Shown: one piece after another, positions 50,034 to 59,000 of the stretch | Layout: every line of letters starts with the position of its first letter | How positions within the stretch are numbered: the stretch's first letter is position 1 | NCBI GenBank assembly: GCA_035547695.1 | Contig: DASZUK010000018.1 | Coordinates: 91,575 to 155,574, forward strand | Direction: 5' to 3' | Source of the DNA: DASZUK01 sp035547695 | GTDB lineage: Bacteria; Actinomycetota; Acidimicrobiia; Acidimicrobiales; RAAP-2 | DNA length: 64,000 bases | Program-made: the position numbers and the translations under genes | The notes under the pieces: generated by a model | Database searches by the model: none | Told to the model about the DNA's origin: nothing | The model's input: only the letters and a program-made list of their open reading frames with translations

Positions 50034-50378
50034 ATGCTGAACTGGACTGGGTTTCGGACGGAGCAGGCGAAGACCCTCTTCGGCTGCCCGGCCCGGGTGG
50101 CGACGGCAGCCTGGATCCTTGCCAGGAGGGGAGAGCCCTTTTTCCAGCAGGAGGCTCAGGACGCCGTGCACGGGGCGGTGGGCGTCTCGGCGACTGCTGT
50201 CCGGAACGCCCTGGTGGTGTTCGTCGAGCAGGGACTGCTGAGCAAGGTTTCGGTGGGACATCGCGTGTACTTCACCTCCAGCGAGCATCCGCTGTGGGAG
50301 GCGTGGGCGGTCATTGCCGGCGGAGTCGGGATTCGCTCGGAGCCAGCCCCGTCGGCAATGAGGCCCGGCGTCGACTAG
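50034..50378 (+). CDS. Winged-helix (ArsR/MarR-like) protein
   Basis: A 114-residue small protein with one predicted winged-helix fold: KTLFGCPARVATAAWILARR, then helices around FFQQEAQDAVHGAVGVSATA, recognition helix VRNALVVFVEQGLLSKVSVG and wing HRVYFTSSEH. It resembles ArsR-type regulators without metal-binding Cys clusters. It lies about 180 bases downstream of DUF3800 and may control it or belong to the same insert; its GC is closer to the host. The ATG at 50034 has AGGAAAG 5-6 bases upstream. Target unknown. Confidence 0.75.
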   Translation: MLNWTGFRTEQAKTLFGCPARVATAAWILARRGEPFFQQEAQDAVHGAVGVSATAVRNALVVFVEQGLLSKVSVGHRVYFTSSEHPLWEAWAVIAGGVGIRSEPAPSAMRPGVD

Positions 50379-50490
50379 CATTTCCCGGTCGGCCACAGCC
50401 TCGGCTGCTGGCCACCACGGTACGTACACGAACCCTGCCCCGAACGACGGGGCCCGGGCGGCGACGCCCGGTCCGGAGGGAGGCAGCCGC

Positions 50491-50862
50491 ATGCGGCCCT
50501 ACGAAGTCATGGTCATCTTCGACGTCGGCACGGAGCCGCCGGCCATCCAGGCCGCGGTGGACCGGCTGCTGGAGACGGTCCGCAGCAACGGGGGGACCCC
50601 CGGCGCCGTCGACCGGTGGGGCCGCCGGCCGTTCGCCTACGAGGTGAAGCACAAGCGCGAGGGCTACTACGTGCTGGTGGAGTTCGCCGGGGAGAGCCAG
50701 ACGGTGGCCGAGCTGGACCGGTTCCTGGGCCTGGCCGACGAGGTGCTCCGGCACAAAGTGGTCCGGCTGCCGGAGAAGGCGGGCGGCCGGCCGGGTGGCA
50801 GCCCCAGCCGGCGCCCGCCGGCCGAGACCAGGACCCCGGAACCGGCGGAGCAGGCCGGCTGA
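50491..50862 (+). CDS. rpsF: 30S ribosomal protein S6
   Basis: A 123-residue S6: MRPYEVMVIFDVGTEPPAIQ, VDRWGRRPFAYEVKHKREGYYV, LDRFLGLADEVLRHKVVRL. It binds 16S rRNA with S18, encoded two genes on. The last ~27 residues are a Pro/Arg/Glu-rich extension. GGAGG stands 8 bases before the ATG at 50491. It heads the conserved rpsF-ssb-rpsR-rplI operon leading towards dnaB. Confidence 0.98.
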   Translation: MRPYEVMVIFDVGTEPPAIQAAVDRLLETVRSNGGTPGAVDRWGRRPFAYEVKHKREGYYVLVEFAGESQTVAELDRFLGLADEVLRHKVVRLPEKAGGRPGGSPSRRPPAETRTPEPAEQAG

Positions 50863-50893
50863 CCGCCGGCCCGTCCGAGAAGGAGGAGGACCA

Positions 50894-51403
50894 ATGCCTG
50901 ACAACTCGGTGAGCCTGGTCGGCAACGTCACGCGGGACCCGGAGCTGCGGTTCACTAACACCGGGCAGCCCACCGCGTCGTTCGGCCTGGCCGTCAACCG
51001 GCGGTGGCAGAACCGGCAGACCCAGGAGTGGGAGGAGGCCACCAGCTTCTTCGACGTGGTCTGCTGGCGGGAGATGGCGGAGAACGTCAGCGAGAGCCTG
51101 ACCCGCGGCGCCCGGGTGGTGGTGGTCGGCCGGCTGGAGCAGCGGAGCTGGGAGACTCCGGACGGGGACCGCCGGTCGAAGGTGGAGGTCATCGCCGACG
51201 AGGTGGGGCCGTCCCTGCGGTGGGCGACGGCCCAGGTGACCAAGAACGAGCGCCGGGGACCCGCCGACGGCGGGTTCCGTGGCGGCGGTGGCGGCAGTGG
51301 CAGTGGCGGCAGTGGCGGCGGCGGGGGTGGCGGTGGCCGCCCGGCCGCCCAGCCGGCCCGGAACGAACAGGGCGGCTACGGATACGACGAGGAGCCTTTC
51401 TGA
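50894..51403 (+). CDS. ssb: Single-stranded DNA-binding protein
   Basis: A 169-residue SSB with an N-terminal OB fold (VSLVGNVTRDPELRFTNTGQ, FDVVCWREMAENVSESLTRG, ARVVVVGRLEQRSWETPDG), a Gly/Ser-rich linker and the acidic tip YGYDEEPF that contacts replication partners. It coats single-stranded DNA during replication and repair. AAGGAGGAGGA precedes the ATG at 50894. The stop overlaps the rpsR start by one base (TGATG). Confidence 0.98.
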   Translation: MPDNSVSLVGNVTRDPELRFTNTGQPTASFGLAVNRRWQNRQTQEWEEATSFFDVVCWREMAENVSESLTRGARVVVVGRLEQRSWETPDGDRRSKVEVIADEVGPSLRWATAQVTKNERRGPADGGFRGGGGGSGSGGSGGGGGGGGRPAAQPARNEQGGYGYDEEPF

Positions 51404-51900
51404 TGGCACGCAGCAACTACCGCGGCGGGACGGCCCGCCGGGCGCCGAAGGACCTGAACCGGCGGGTGAAGAAGAAGCCCTGCGCGCTGTGCCGGGACCA
51501 CGTGGAGTGGGTGGACTACAAGGACGTGCCGCTGCTCCGCAAGTACATGAGCGACCGAGGCAAGATCCGGTCGCGGCGGGTCACCGGCAACTGTGCCCAG
51601 CACCAGCGGGACATCGCCCTGGCCATCAAGACGGCCCGGGAGCTGGTGCTGCTGCCGTACACCCAGCGCACCGTGACCGAGCGGCCGTCGGGACGAGGCC
51701 CCCGTGGCGATCGGGGTGAGCGGGGGGACCGGGGGGACCGGGGTGATCGTCCGGGCGGCCCGCGCGAGGGGCGTGGTGACCGGGCCGAGGCCGGTGACGG
51801 CGCGTCCGGGCCGGTGGAAGGGGCGGAAGAGGTCGACGAGTCGTTGCCCGTCGACGCCGAGGCGGCCGAGCCGGCGGCGATCGAGGACGGTGAGGGCTGA
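51403..51900 (+). CDS. rpsR: 30S ribosomal protein S18 with long C-terminal extension
   Basis: The first ~85 residues are a full S18: KKKPCALCRDHVEWVDYKDV, LLRKYMSDRGKIRSRRVTGN, CAQHQRDIALAIKTARELVL, with the CxxC and later Cys of the zinc-binding type. Normal S18 ends there, but this protein has 165 residues: a run of RGDRGERGDRGDRGD-like repeats (about 95-125), then an acidic tail (EEVDESLPVDAEAAEP). The repeat is in frame and ends at a stop that overlaps the rplI ATG by one base, so the extension is probably real and not a frameshift. Confidence 0.95.
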   Translation: MARSNYRGGTARRAPKDLNRRVKKKPCALCRDHVEWVDYKDVPLLRKYMSDRGKIRSRRVTGNCAQHQRDIALAIKTARELVLLPYTQRTVTERPSGRGPRGDRGERGDRGDRGDRPGGPREGRGDRAEAGDGASGPVEGAEEVDESLPVDAEAAEPAAIEDGEG

Positions 51901-52349
51901 TGAAGGTGGTGCTGCGCAACGACGTCGACGGTGTCGGCCGGCGGGGCGACATCGTGGACGTGTCCGGCGGGTTCGCCCGCAACTACCTGTTGCCGGGCGG
52001 CCAGGCCATGCTGGCCACCGAGAGCATGACCGCCCAGGCGGCGGCGATGCGCCGGGCCCGGGACCTGCGGGAGGCCAAGGACCGGGAGTCGGCCCAGGCC
52101 CAGGCGCAGGTGCTGGCCGGTGCCGTCCTCCGCATGGAGGCCCGTGCCGGGTCGACCGGCAAGCTGTTCGGGTCGGTCACCGCGGCCGACGTGGCCGAGG
52201 CGGCCGCCGCGCAGAAGGGGGTCGGCCTCGACCGGCACCAGGTCGGCCTGGACGAGCCCATCAAGGCCGTCGGCTCCTACGAGGTGCCGGTCCGCCTGTT
52301 CGGCGACGTGGCCACCGCGGTCATCGTCGAGGTGGTGGCCGCCGAGTAG
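51900..52349 (+). CDS. rplI: 50S ribosomal protein L9
   Basis: A 149-residue L9: KVVLRNDVDGVGRRGDIVDV, GFARNYLLPGGQAMLATES, then the connecting helix and the C-terminal domain (AGSTGKLFGSVTAADVAEA, LDEPIKAVGSYEVPVRLFGD). Complete and of usual length. It binds 23S rRNA domain V and affects frame maintenance. ATG at 51900, overlapping the rpsR stop; a strong hairpin follows about 40 bases after its stop. Confidence 0.98.
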   Translation: MKVVLRNDVDGVGRRGDIVDVSGGFARNYLLPGGQAMLATESMTAQAAAMRRARDLREAKDRESAQAQAQVLAGAVLRMEARAGSTGKLFGSVTAADVAEAAAAQKGVGLDRHQVGLDEPIKAVGSYEVPVRLFGDVATAVIVEVVAAE

Positions 52350-52390
52350 GCCGTCTCCGGCCGGCTGCCGGAGCGATGCGAACGAGCTGG

Positions 52391-52420
52391 AGCCCCGGGC
52401 CGGGAAAGTGGCCCGGGGCT
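52391..52420 (+). terminator. Terminator of the rpsF-rplI operon
   Basis: AGCCCCGGGCC pairs perfectly with GGCCCGGGGCT (11 bp) around an 8-base loop GGGAAAGT, followed by TCGTCGTC. It is one of the strongest hairpins seen in the window, 42 bases after the rplI stop. Confidence 0.8.
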
Positions 52421-52500
52421 TCGTCGTCGGCGCCGATGTCACACCCGTCGTGGACCCTGTGACCGTGCACCGCGTTCGGGAAAACCGCTGTCCCACAGGC

Positions 52501-52527
52501 TGTGGACACCTGTGCATCTTTTCCACA
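52501..52527. promoter_or_regulatory. DnaA-box-like pair upstream of dnaB
   Basis: TGTGGACAC (52501-52509, 8/9 to TTGTCCACA on the minus strand) and TTTTCCACA (52519-52527, 8/9 to TTATCCACA) face each other about 100 bases before dnaB. DnaA could control helicase gene expression here. The rest of 52528-52623 is A/T-richer than its surroundings with no other clear element. Confidence 0.5.
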
Positions 52528-52623
52528 ACCTCATTCACAGGGCCGACCAGGGATTTTGCTTCGGCAATCCCCAGGTTTCGCGCCTTCCGTTCCCCAGGCC
52601 TGTTCCCTCAAGGTAGCTAGACC

Positions 52624-54999
52624 ATGGTGCAGGCCTTCGACGACCGTCCCCGCCACCTCCGGCCCGCTCCGGAAGGGGGTGGGGGTGGGGCCGGCCCCCG
52701 GGTGCCGCCGCACAACCTGGAGGCGGAGGAGTCCCTGTTGGGCTCCATGCTGCTGTCCAGCGACGCCACGGCGGCAGCCATCGAGATCTGCTCGGCCGAC
52801 GACTTCTACAAGCCGGCCCACGGCAGCATCTTCGCCGCCATCGTGGCCCTGTTCGAGCGGGGGGAGCCGGTCGACGCGGTGACGGTCACCGACGAGCTCC
52901 GGCGGTCGTCGGTGCTGGAGTCCATCGGGGACCCGGCCCTGCTGGTCAGCCTGCAGGCCAACACCCCGTCCATCGCCAACGCCGTCCACTACGCCCGCAT
53001 CGTGGAGGAGCACGCCCTGCTGCGCCGGCTGGTGGGGGTGGCCGGGGAGATCGCCGAGATCGGCTACTCGGTGCCGGAGGACGTGACCGGCGCCGTCGAC
53101 GAGGCCGAGCGGAAGGTCTTCGACCTGGCCCAGCGCCGCACCACCGACACCATCGAGTCGCTGAAGAACCTGCTGATGCCCAGCCTCGACCGCATCGAAG
53201 AGCTGGCCCAGCGCAGCGGCCGGATCACCGGCGTGGCCACCGGCTACACCGACTTGGACGAGATCCTCGCCGGCCTGCAGCCAGCCAGCCTGACCATCGT
53301 CGGGGCCCGGCCGGCCATGGGCAAAGCGCTCGCCCTCGACACGCCCATCCCGACCCCGGCGGGGTGGACCACCATGGGCGCCTTGGCGGTGGGGGACGAG
53401 GTGTTCGACGAGAAGGGCGTTCCCTGCCGGGTGACGTACACCTCGCCGGTCTTCACCGGCCACCGGTGCTACCGGGTCCGTTTCGACGACGGGACCTCGC
53501 TGGTCGCCGACGCCGGTCACCGGTGGCTGGCCTACGACTTCCCGGCCTGGAAGTCCCACCGCAGCCGGGAAGCGCTGGCAGCCCGTGGTGGACCGGCCAA
53601 CCCACGGCTGGCCAGGGACCAGTCCGCCCGGTGGCGGCAGCCCCGGGTGGTCACCACCAAGGAGATGCTGGACGAAGGCGTGCGGGCCGACGGGGGGCGA
53701 CGCCCGAACTGGTACCTGCCACTGGTCGCCGCCGTCGACACGCCGGAGGTCGAGCTCCCGGTCGACCCCTATGTGCTGGGCTGCTGGCTCGGCGACGGCG
53801 ACGTCTCCGTCCCACCGAGTGAGCTGCAGGAGGTCGGGCTGCTCGGGGGTGCGGTGAAGCACGTGCCGGAGCGGTATATGCGGGCTTCGGTGAAGCAGCG
53901 GTTGGCACTGCTGCAGGGGCTGATGGACACCGACGGCACGGTGACCAACGGCAACGGCACGGTCGAGCTTTGCCTGGCCAACCGGCGGTTGCTGGAGCAG
54001 GCGTGGGAGCTGGCGTGCTCGCTGGGGCACAAGCCGCACGCCATCCGGGAGCGCCGGATCGCCTTGCCGGACGGACGGACGGCTCGGGCCTGGAGGTTTT
54101 GCTGGACGCCCCTCGACCCGGTGTTCCGCATGGCACGCAAGGCGGACCGCTTGTCAGCCACCGCCAGCCGCCGCCGCAACGGCCGGCACACCCGCCGGGC
54201 CGTGGTGGCCATCGAGGAGATGCCGACGGTGCCGACGCGGTGTATCGCGGTCAGTGCTCCGTCGCACCTGTTCCTGGCCGGCCGGGCCATGATCCCCACC
54301 CACAACACCAGCTTTGCCCTGGGCATGCTGGCCCACGTCGGCATCGTGCTGAAGCGGCCGGCCCTGCTGTTCTCGCTGGAGATGGGCCACCTGGAGCTGA
54401 CCCAGCGGATGCTGGCGTCGGAGGCCAAGGTGGATGCCCAGCGGATGCGGACCGGGCACCTGCACGAGTCGGACTGGTCGAAGGTGGGCACCGCGGTGAG
54501 CCGGCTGAGCGAGGCCACGATCTTCATCGACGACAACCCGAACCTGACGGTCATGGACATCCGGGCCCGGGCGCGGCGGTTGAAGAAGGGCGAGGGTGAC
54601 CTGGGGATCGTGGTGGTGGACTACTTGCAACTGATGACCGGCCGGGCCCGGGCGGAGAACCGGCAGGTGGAGGTGGCCGAGATCAGCCGTGGCCTCAAGA
54701 TCCTGGCCCGTGAGCTGGAGTGCCCGGTGGTGGCGCTGTCGCAGTTGTCCCGGGGACTGGAGGCCCGGCAGGACAAGCGGCCGATGCTGTCGGACCTGCG
54801 GGAGTCGGGGTCGCTGGAGCAGGACGCCGACGTGGTGCTGTTCATCTACCGGGAGGAGCAGTACGACCCGGAGACCCCCATCGACCGGCGGGGGATGGCC
54901 GAGATCATCGTGGCCAAGCACCGGAACGGGCCCACCGGGTCGGCGCACCTGGTGTTCCTCAACCAGTACGCCCGGTTCGACAACATGAAGTCGGTGTAG
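52624..54999 (+). CDS. dnaB: Replicative DNA helicase DnaB, intein-containing precursor
   Basis: A 791-residue precursor; after splicing the helicase has 464 residues, a normal DnaB length. N-terminal domain: VPPHNLEAEESLLGSMLLS. RecA-like domain: Walker A ARPAMGK-T is split by the intein after Lys234; then SFALGMLAHVG, FSLEMGHLELTQRMLASEA, Walker B IVVVDYLQLM, ARELECPVVALSQLSRGLE, DLRESGSLEQDADVVLFIYR, KHRNGPTG. It unwinds DNA at the fork as a hexamer, loaded with help from DciA. ATG at 52624. M. tuberculosis DnaB (Rv0058) also carries an intein. The protein must splice to restore the P-loop. Confidence 0.97.
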   Translation: MVQAFDDRPRHLRPAPEGGGGGAGPRVPPHNLEAEESLLGSMLLSSDATAAAIEICSADDFYKPAHGSIFAAIVALFERGEPVDAVTVTDELRRSSVLESIGDPALLVSLQANTPSIANAVHYARIVEEHALLRRLVGVAGEIAEIGYSVPEDVTGAVDEAERKVFDLAQRRTTDTIESLKNLLMPSLDRIEELAQRSGRITGVATGYTDLDEILAGLQPASLTIVGARPAMGKALALDTPIPTPAGWTTMGALAVGDEVFDEKGVPCRVTYTSPVFTGHRCYRVRFDDGTSLVADAGHRWLAYDFPAWKSHRSREALAARGGPANPRLARDQSARWRQPRVVTTKEMLDEGVRADGGRRPNWYLPLVAAVDTPEVELPVDPYVLGCWLGDGDVSVPPSELQEVGLLGGAVKHVPERYMRASVKQRLALLQGLMDTDGTVTNGNGTVELCLANRRLLEQAWELACSLGHKPHAIRERRIALPDGRTARAWRFCWTPLDPVFRMARKADRLSATASRRRNGRHTRRAVVAIEEMPTVPTRCIAVSAPSHLFLAGRAMIPTHNTSFALGMLAHVGIVLKRPALLFSLEMGHLELTQRMLASEAKVDAQRMRTGHLHESDWSKVGTAVSRLSEATIFIDDNPNLTVMDIRARARRLKKGEGDLGIVVVDYLQLMTGRARAENRQVEVAEISRGLKILARELECPVVALSQLSRGLEARQDKRPMLSDLRESGSLEQDADVVLFIYREEQYDPETPIDRRGMAEIIVAKHRNGPTGSAHLVFLNQYARFDNMKSV
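53326..54306 (+). mobile_element. Class 3-type intein with eroded LAGLIDADG endonuclease in the DnaB P-loop
   Basis: 327 residues, from Ala1 (ALALDTPIPTPAGW) to Asn (MIPTHN), followed by +1 Thr. Residue 1 is Ala, not Cys or Ser. Instead, the WCT triad of class 3 inteins is visible: Trp in DAGHRWLAY (block B), Cys in TRCIAVSAPSHLFLAG (block F), and Thr at +1. The endonuclease motifs LGCWLGDGDVS and LLQGLMDTDGTV are present, but only about 45 residues separate them, so the region between is largely deleted and homing is probably lost. Splicing residues look intact. Confidence 0.92.
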
Positions 55000-55058
55000 G
55001 GACCGGCCCGTCCGGCCTCGGCTACCGGCGCCCGGGCGGCCGTCGAACGCCCGAGGGG

Positions 55059-56030
55059 TCAGCCCAGCCCGGCGGCCCGATCTTCCTCGGCCAACGGCCG
55101 GACCACCCGCTCGGCCAGCCACTCCACCTGGGCTTCGCCGGGGTCGAACAGGGACACGTAGGAGATGCCGGCTTCGGCCCGCCACTGCCGCAGCCGGTCC
55201 AGCACCTGGTCGGCTGTGCCGCAGAGGTACAGGGTGGACCGGTCGGCGGCCTCCGGGTCGACGCCGTCCTCGGCGAGGGCTGCGGCCACCGCCGCGCCGG
55301 GGTCGTCGCCGACGGCCACCCGGGCGACCATGGTGTGCAGCTCCACCGACGACGGCTCCCGGCCGGCCGCCGCGGCACCCTCTCGTACCCAGGCGGCCTT
55401 CTCCGCCATCCGCTCCACGGTGGAGTCGGCCACGGAGTCGGCCACGGACCACTCTCCGGTGACCTGCCGGGCGATCATGGACACCGTGTCGGCCACCCGG
55501 CCACCGAAGCGCAGCACCCGGCGGCCACCTCCGCCGATCAGCAGCCCGGGATGGACCGGTTCGGATGCGGCCATCGGCGAGTCGACCACGTCGACGAACC
55601 GGCCCCGGAACGTCGTGAACGGCTGCGACCATAGCTGCCGCATCAGCTCGACCGACTCCTCCAGCCGGGACACCCGGTCGGCCGCCGGCTCGAACGGCCG
55701 GCCGGCGGCGTCGAAGTTGGCGGCCACGTACCCGGCGCCGAGGCCCAGCTCCAGCCGGCCGCCGGACAGCCGGTGGACGGTGGCGGCCGCCTTGGCGGTG
55801 ACCACCGGCTCCCGGAGCCCCATGTCCAGGACCAGCGACCCGACGGCCAGCGACTCGGTGGCGGCCGCCACCGCCGCCAACCCGGACAGCGGCTCCCATT
55901 GGGGCACCACCAGGTGGTCGGTCAGGGTGACCGTGGAGAACCCGAGCTGCTCGTACCGCCGGACCCGTTGCCGCCAGTCCTCGGCCGGCAATTCCCAGAA
56001 ATGGAGGCCGAACCGGAACGGGCGGGTCAC
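55059..56030 (-). CDS. LLM-class (F420-dependent type) flavin oxidoreductase
   Basis: A 323-residue luciferase-like monooxygenase-fold protein, closest to the TIGR03621 group of F420-dependent enzymes: FRFGLHFWELPAEDWRQRVR, YEQLGFSTVTLTDHLV, LVLDMGLREPVVTAKAAATV, GGRLELGLGAGYVAANFDAA, PGLLIGGGGRRVLRFGGRVA. F420 use is typical in Actinobacteria. Substrate unknown. GTG at 56030, with TACGAT 6 bases before and no ribosome site. Divergent from the helicase gene. Confidence 0.9.
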   Translation of the reverse strand: MTRPFRFGLHFWELPAEDWRQRVRRYEQLGFSTVTLTDHLVVPQWEPLSGLAAVAAATESLAVGSLVLDMGLREPVVTAKAAATVHRLSGGRLELGLGAGYVAANFDAAGRPFEPAADRVSRLEESVELMRQLWSQPFTTFRGRFVDVVDSPMAASEPVHPGLLIGGGGRRVLRFGGRVADTVSMIARQVTGEWSVADSVADSTVERMAEKAAWVREGAAAAGREPSSVELHTMVARVAVGDDPGAAVAAALAEDGVDPEAADRSTLYLCGTADQVLDRLRQWRAEAGISYVSLFDPGEAQVEWLAERVVRPLAEEDRAAGLG

Positions 56031-56036
56031 GACCGG

Positions 56037-56042
56037 ATCGTA
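56037..56042 (-). promoter_or_regulatory. Leaderless -10 element for the LLM gene
   Basis: TACGAT (minus strand) ends 6 bases before the GTG at 56030. The spacer is CCGGTC. Confidence 0.45.
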
Positions 56043-56063
56043 CCGGCGACCGTTCCGTCCACG

Positions 56064-59000
56064 ATGACCTCATCTCCCCTTTCGGCCAGCCCGCCCCTTT
56101 CGGCCACCCCGCCGGGATCGGTCGTCCCGCCGCCGACCGCCGCCGCCGTCACACCCGGTCGGTACGCTGCGTCGGTGGATCGGCTGGTGACGGAGGTGCT
56201 CGGCCGGGGCGTGGTCGTGGCCCCAGGGGCGCCGGTTCCCGATCCGTGGGCCGGCCACCGCCGGGTGGCGGTGGACCCGGCGGTGCTGGCCGACCCGGCG
56301 GCCACGGTGGCCGTCCTCCACGAGTCCTGGCTGGCCCGGGCGCCGGTGGTGGTGGAGCTGGGGGTGGACACCGCCGCGCTGCGGGAGCCGGAGCGGTGCG
56401 ACCGCCCGGTCCACGACCTGGAGCCGGACTTCACGTTCTTCCGGGAGCGGCTGCAGTTCTTGGCGTGGGCCAACAACTACGACGGCCGGCCGCCGTCCGG
56501 CCCGGTGTGGTGGCACGGGCGCAAGGCCGCCCGGCGGTGGGCGGCCCAGGGGGTGGTGGAAGGCGGCCCGGCCGACCTGGTGCTGGCCGACGGGTCCGCG
56601 CTGTACGTCGACGGCGGCCCGGGGCACCCGCCGGAGCTGCCCGGCGGCCCGGCGGTGGTGCACCGGTGGAACGCCGAGGCCGGCCTGCTCCGACCGGCCG
56701 GGCACGGGGCGCCGAGGGCCGAGCTGGCGCCGGACCAGTTGGCCGCGGTGACCCACCGCAGCGGACCGGCCCGGGTGATCGCCCCGGCCGGGTCCGGCAA
56801 GACCCGGGTGTTGACCGAGCGGCTGCGCCACCTGGTCGCCGACCGGAGGGTGGACCCCGGCTCGATCACCGCGCTGGCCTTCAACACCCGGGCGGCCGAC
56901 GAGTTGCGACGGCGGTGCGCCGGCCTGGCGGCTCCGGACGGCTTGGCCTGCCCGGCCGGCCCCGCCGGCTCAGGCGGCTCAGGCGGCCCCGCCGGGCCGG
57001 CCATCCGCACCCTCAACAGCGTCGGCCTCTGGATCTGCAACGGCGCCGGTGGCGGTGCCGCCGCCGGCCGGCTGGAGGTGCTGGACGAACCGCGGGCCCG
57101 GGACGCGGTCCAGCAGGTCTACGAGGTGCGGCGGCAGGCCAACACCGACACCGTGGCCCCGTACCTGGAAGGGCTGTCGGCCATCCGGCTCGGCCTGGTG
57201 GACCCGGAGGAGGCCGAGGAGGTGTTCCCCGACGCGACCGGGCTGGCCGCCGGGTTCGACCGCTACCGGGCCCTGCTGGCCGGCAACGGCGCCGTCGACT
57301 TCGACGAGCAGGTCTACCGGGCCGTCGAGATCCTGCTGACCGACCCGGCGGCCCGGGAACGGGCCCAGCGGCGCTGCCGGTACCTGCTGGTGGACGAGTT
57401 CCAGGACCTCACCCCGGCCCACGTGCTGCTGATCCGGCTGCTGTCCGCACCCGGGTTCGACTGCTTCGGGGTCGGCGACGACGACCAGGTCATCTACGGC
57501 TACGCCGGTGCCGACCCGGCGTTCCTGCTGCACTACGACCGGTACTTTCCCGGCGCGGTCGCCCACCCGCTGGAGGTCAGCTACCGCTGCCCGCCGGCCG
57601 TGGTGGCCGGCGCCCGCATCCTGCTGTCGTACAACCATCGCCGGGTGCCCAAGACCATCCGGTCGGCCCGGGAGATGGCCGGGGAGGCCCCGGACCCGGC
57701 GACGCTGGTGGTCCACCGGGCGCCGGCCGACCATCTGGCCGGGTCTGCGGTGGCCCTGCTGCAGGCCTGGAGCGAGGAGGGGGTCGACCCCTCCGACATG
57801 GTCGTCCTGGCCCGGGTCAACGCCACGCTGCTGCCGGTGCAGGTGGCCTGTGCCGAGGCCGGCCTGCCGGCCACGGCGCCGGTGGGACCGGAGGTGCTGC
57901 GCCGCACCGGGGTCCGCGCCGCCCTGGCCTACCTCCGGATCGGCCTCGATCCCGGCCGGATCGCCGCCGCGGACTTCGCGGAGACCGTCCGGCGGCCGTC
58001 GCGGGGCATCGCCCCGAAGGTGGTCGACATGGTCACCCGCGGGCCGGAGACGTCGGTGCGGGACATCAGGCGGTTGGCCAGCCGCCTTTCCGGTCGGGAC
58101 GTCCCCAAGCTGGAGGACTACGTCCGGGACGTCGACCGCCTGGCGGTGGCCTGCCGGCGGTCCACCGCCGAGGCCCTACGGTTCATCCGGTTGGAGATCG
58201 GCCTGGGCGACACCATGGAGGTGCTCGACGGCTCCCACCGGGAGGTCGACCGGTCGTCCCACGGCGACGACCTGGTGGCCCTGGAGTCGGTGGCCGCCCT
58301 GCACCCGGAGGTGGAGACCTTCGACCGCTGGCTGCGCACCGTCCTGGCCCACCCCACGGAGCACCCCGGCCCACGGGTGCTGCTGTCCACCGTGCACCGG
58401 ATCAAGGGCCGGGAGTGGGACCGGGTGGTGGTCTTCGGAGCCTCCGCCGGGCAGTTCCCGCACCGGCTCAGCGACGACGAGGAAGGGGAGCGGCGGGTGT
58501 TCCACGTGGCCGTCACCCGTGGCCGGGAGCGGGTTGCGGTCATGGCGGCGGAGGAGGCCCCGTCGGTCTTCGTGGCCGAGCTGGACGGGTCCCGGCCCCG
58601 CCGGCCGCCGCCGGCCGACCGGGGGTCGAGGGCCGGCGGCGCGACGGCGAGGGAGTCGACCGCCGGGGCCTCCGGCGGGCGCGGCCGCCGTCGGACCGAG
58701 GCCGGCCGGGGACCGGCGGACCGGAACGACCGGGTGCGGCGGGAGCGGGGCGGCAGGGGCGCCGGGAAGAAGCCGGCCCCGGAGCCGTCGGTGCCGGCGG
58801 CGGTGGGGCTGGTGATCGCCCACGGCGGGCAGGCCGGGGAGATCGTGGAGCTGCGCCCGGACGGGGTGGTGCAGCAGGTCGGGGCGGCCCGGACGGTGGT
58901 GCCGTTCGGTACCTCGGTGCGGGTGGACGGCCGGACGGTGGCCCTGGGCCGGCCGGCGCCGGCGCCGGAAGCGGTGGCGGCCGCCGGAGAGGCGCTGCGG

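Noticed and set aside
55773..56063. Start of the UvrD-like helicase further upstream
   Set aside because: That stretch is the start of the opposite LLM gene, and its translation is low-complexity; the ATG at 56064 is the first sensible start.
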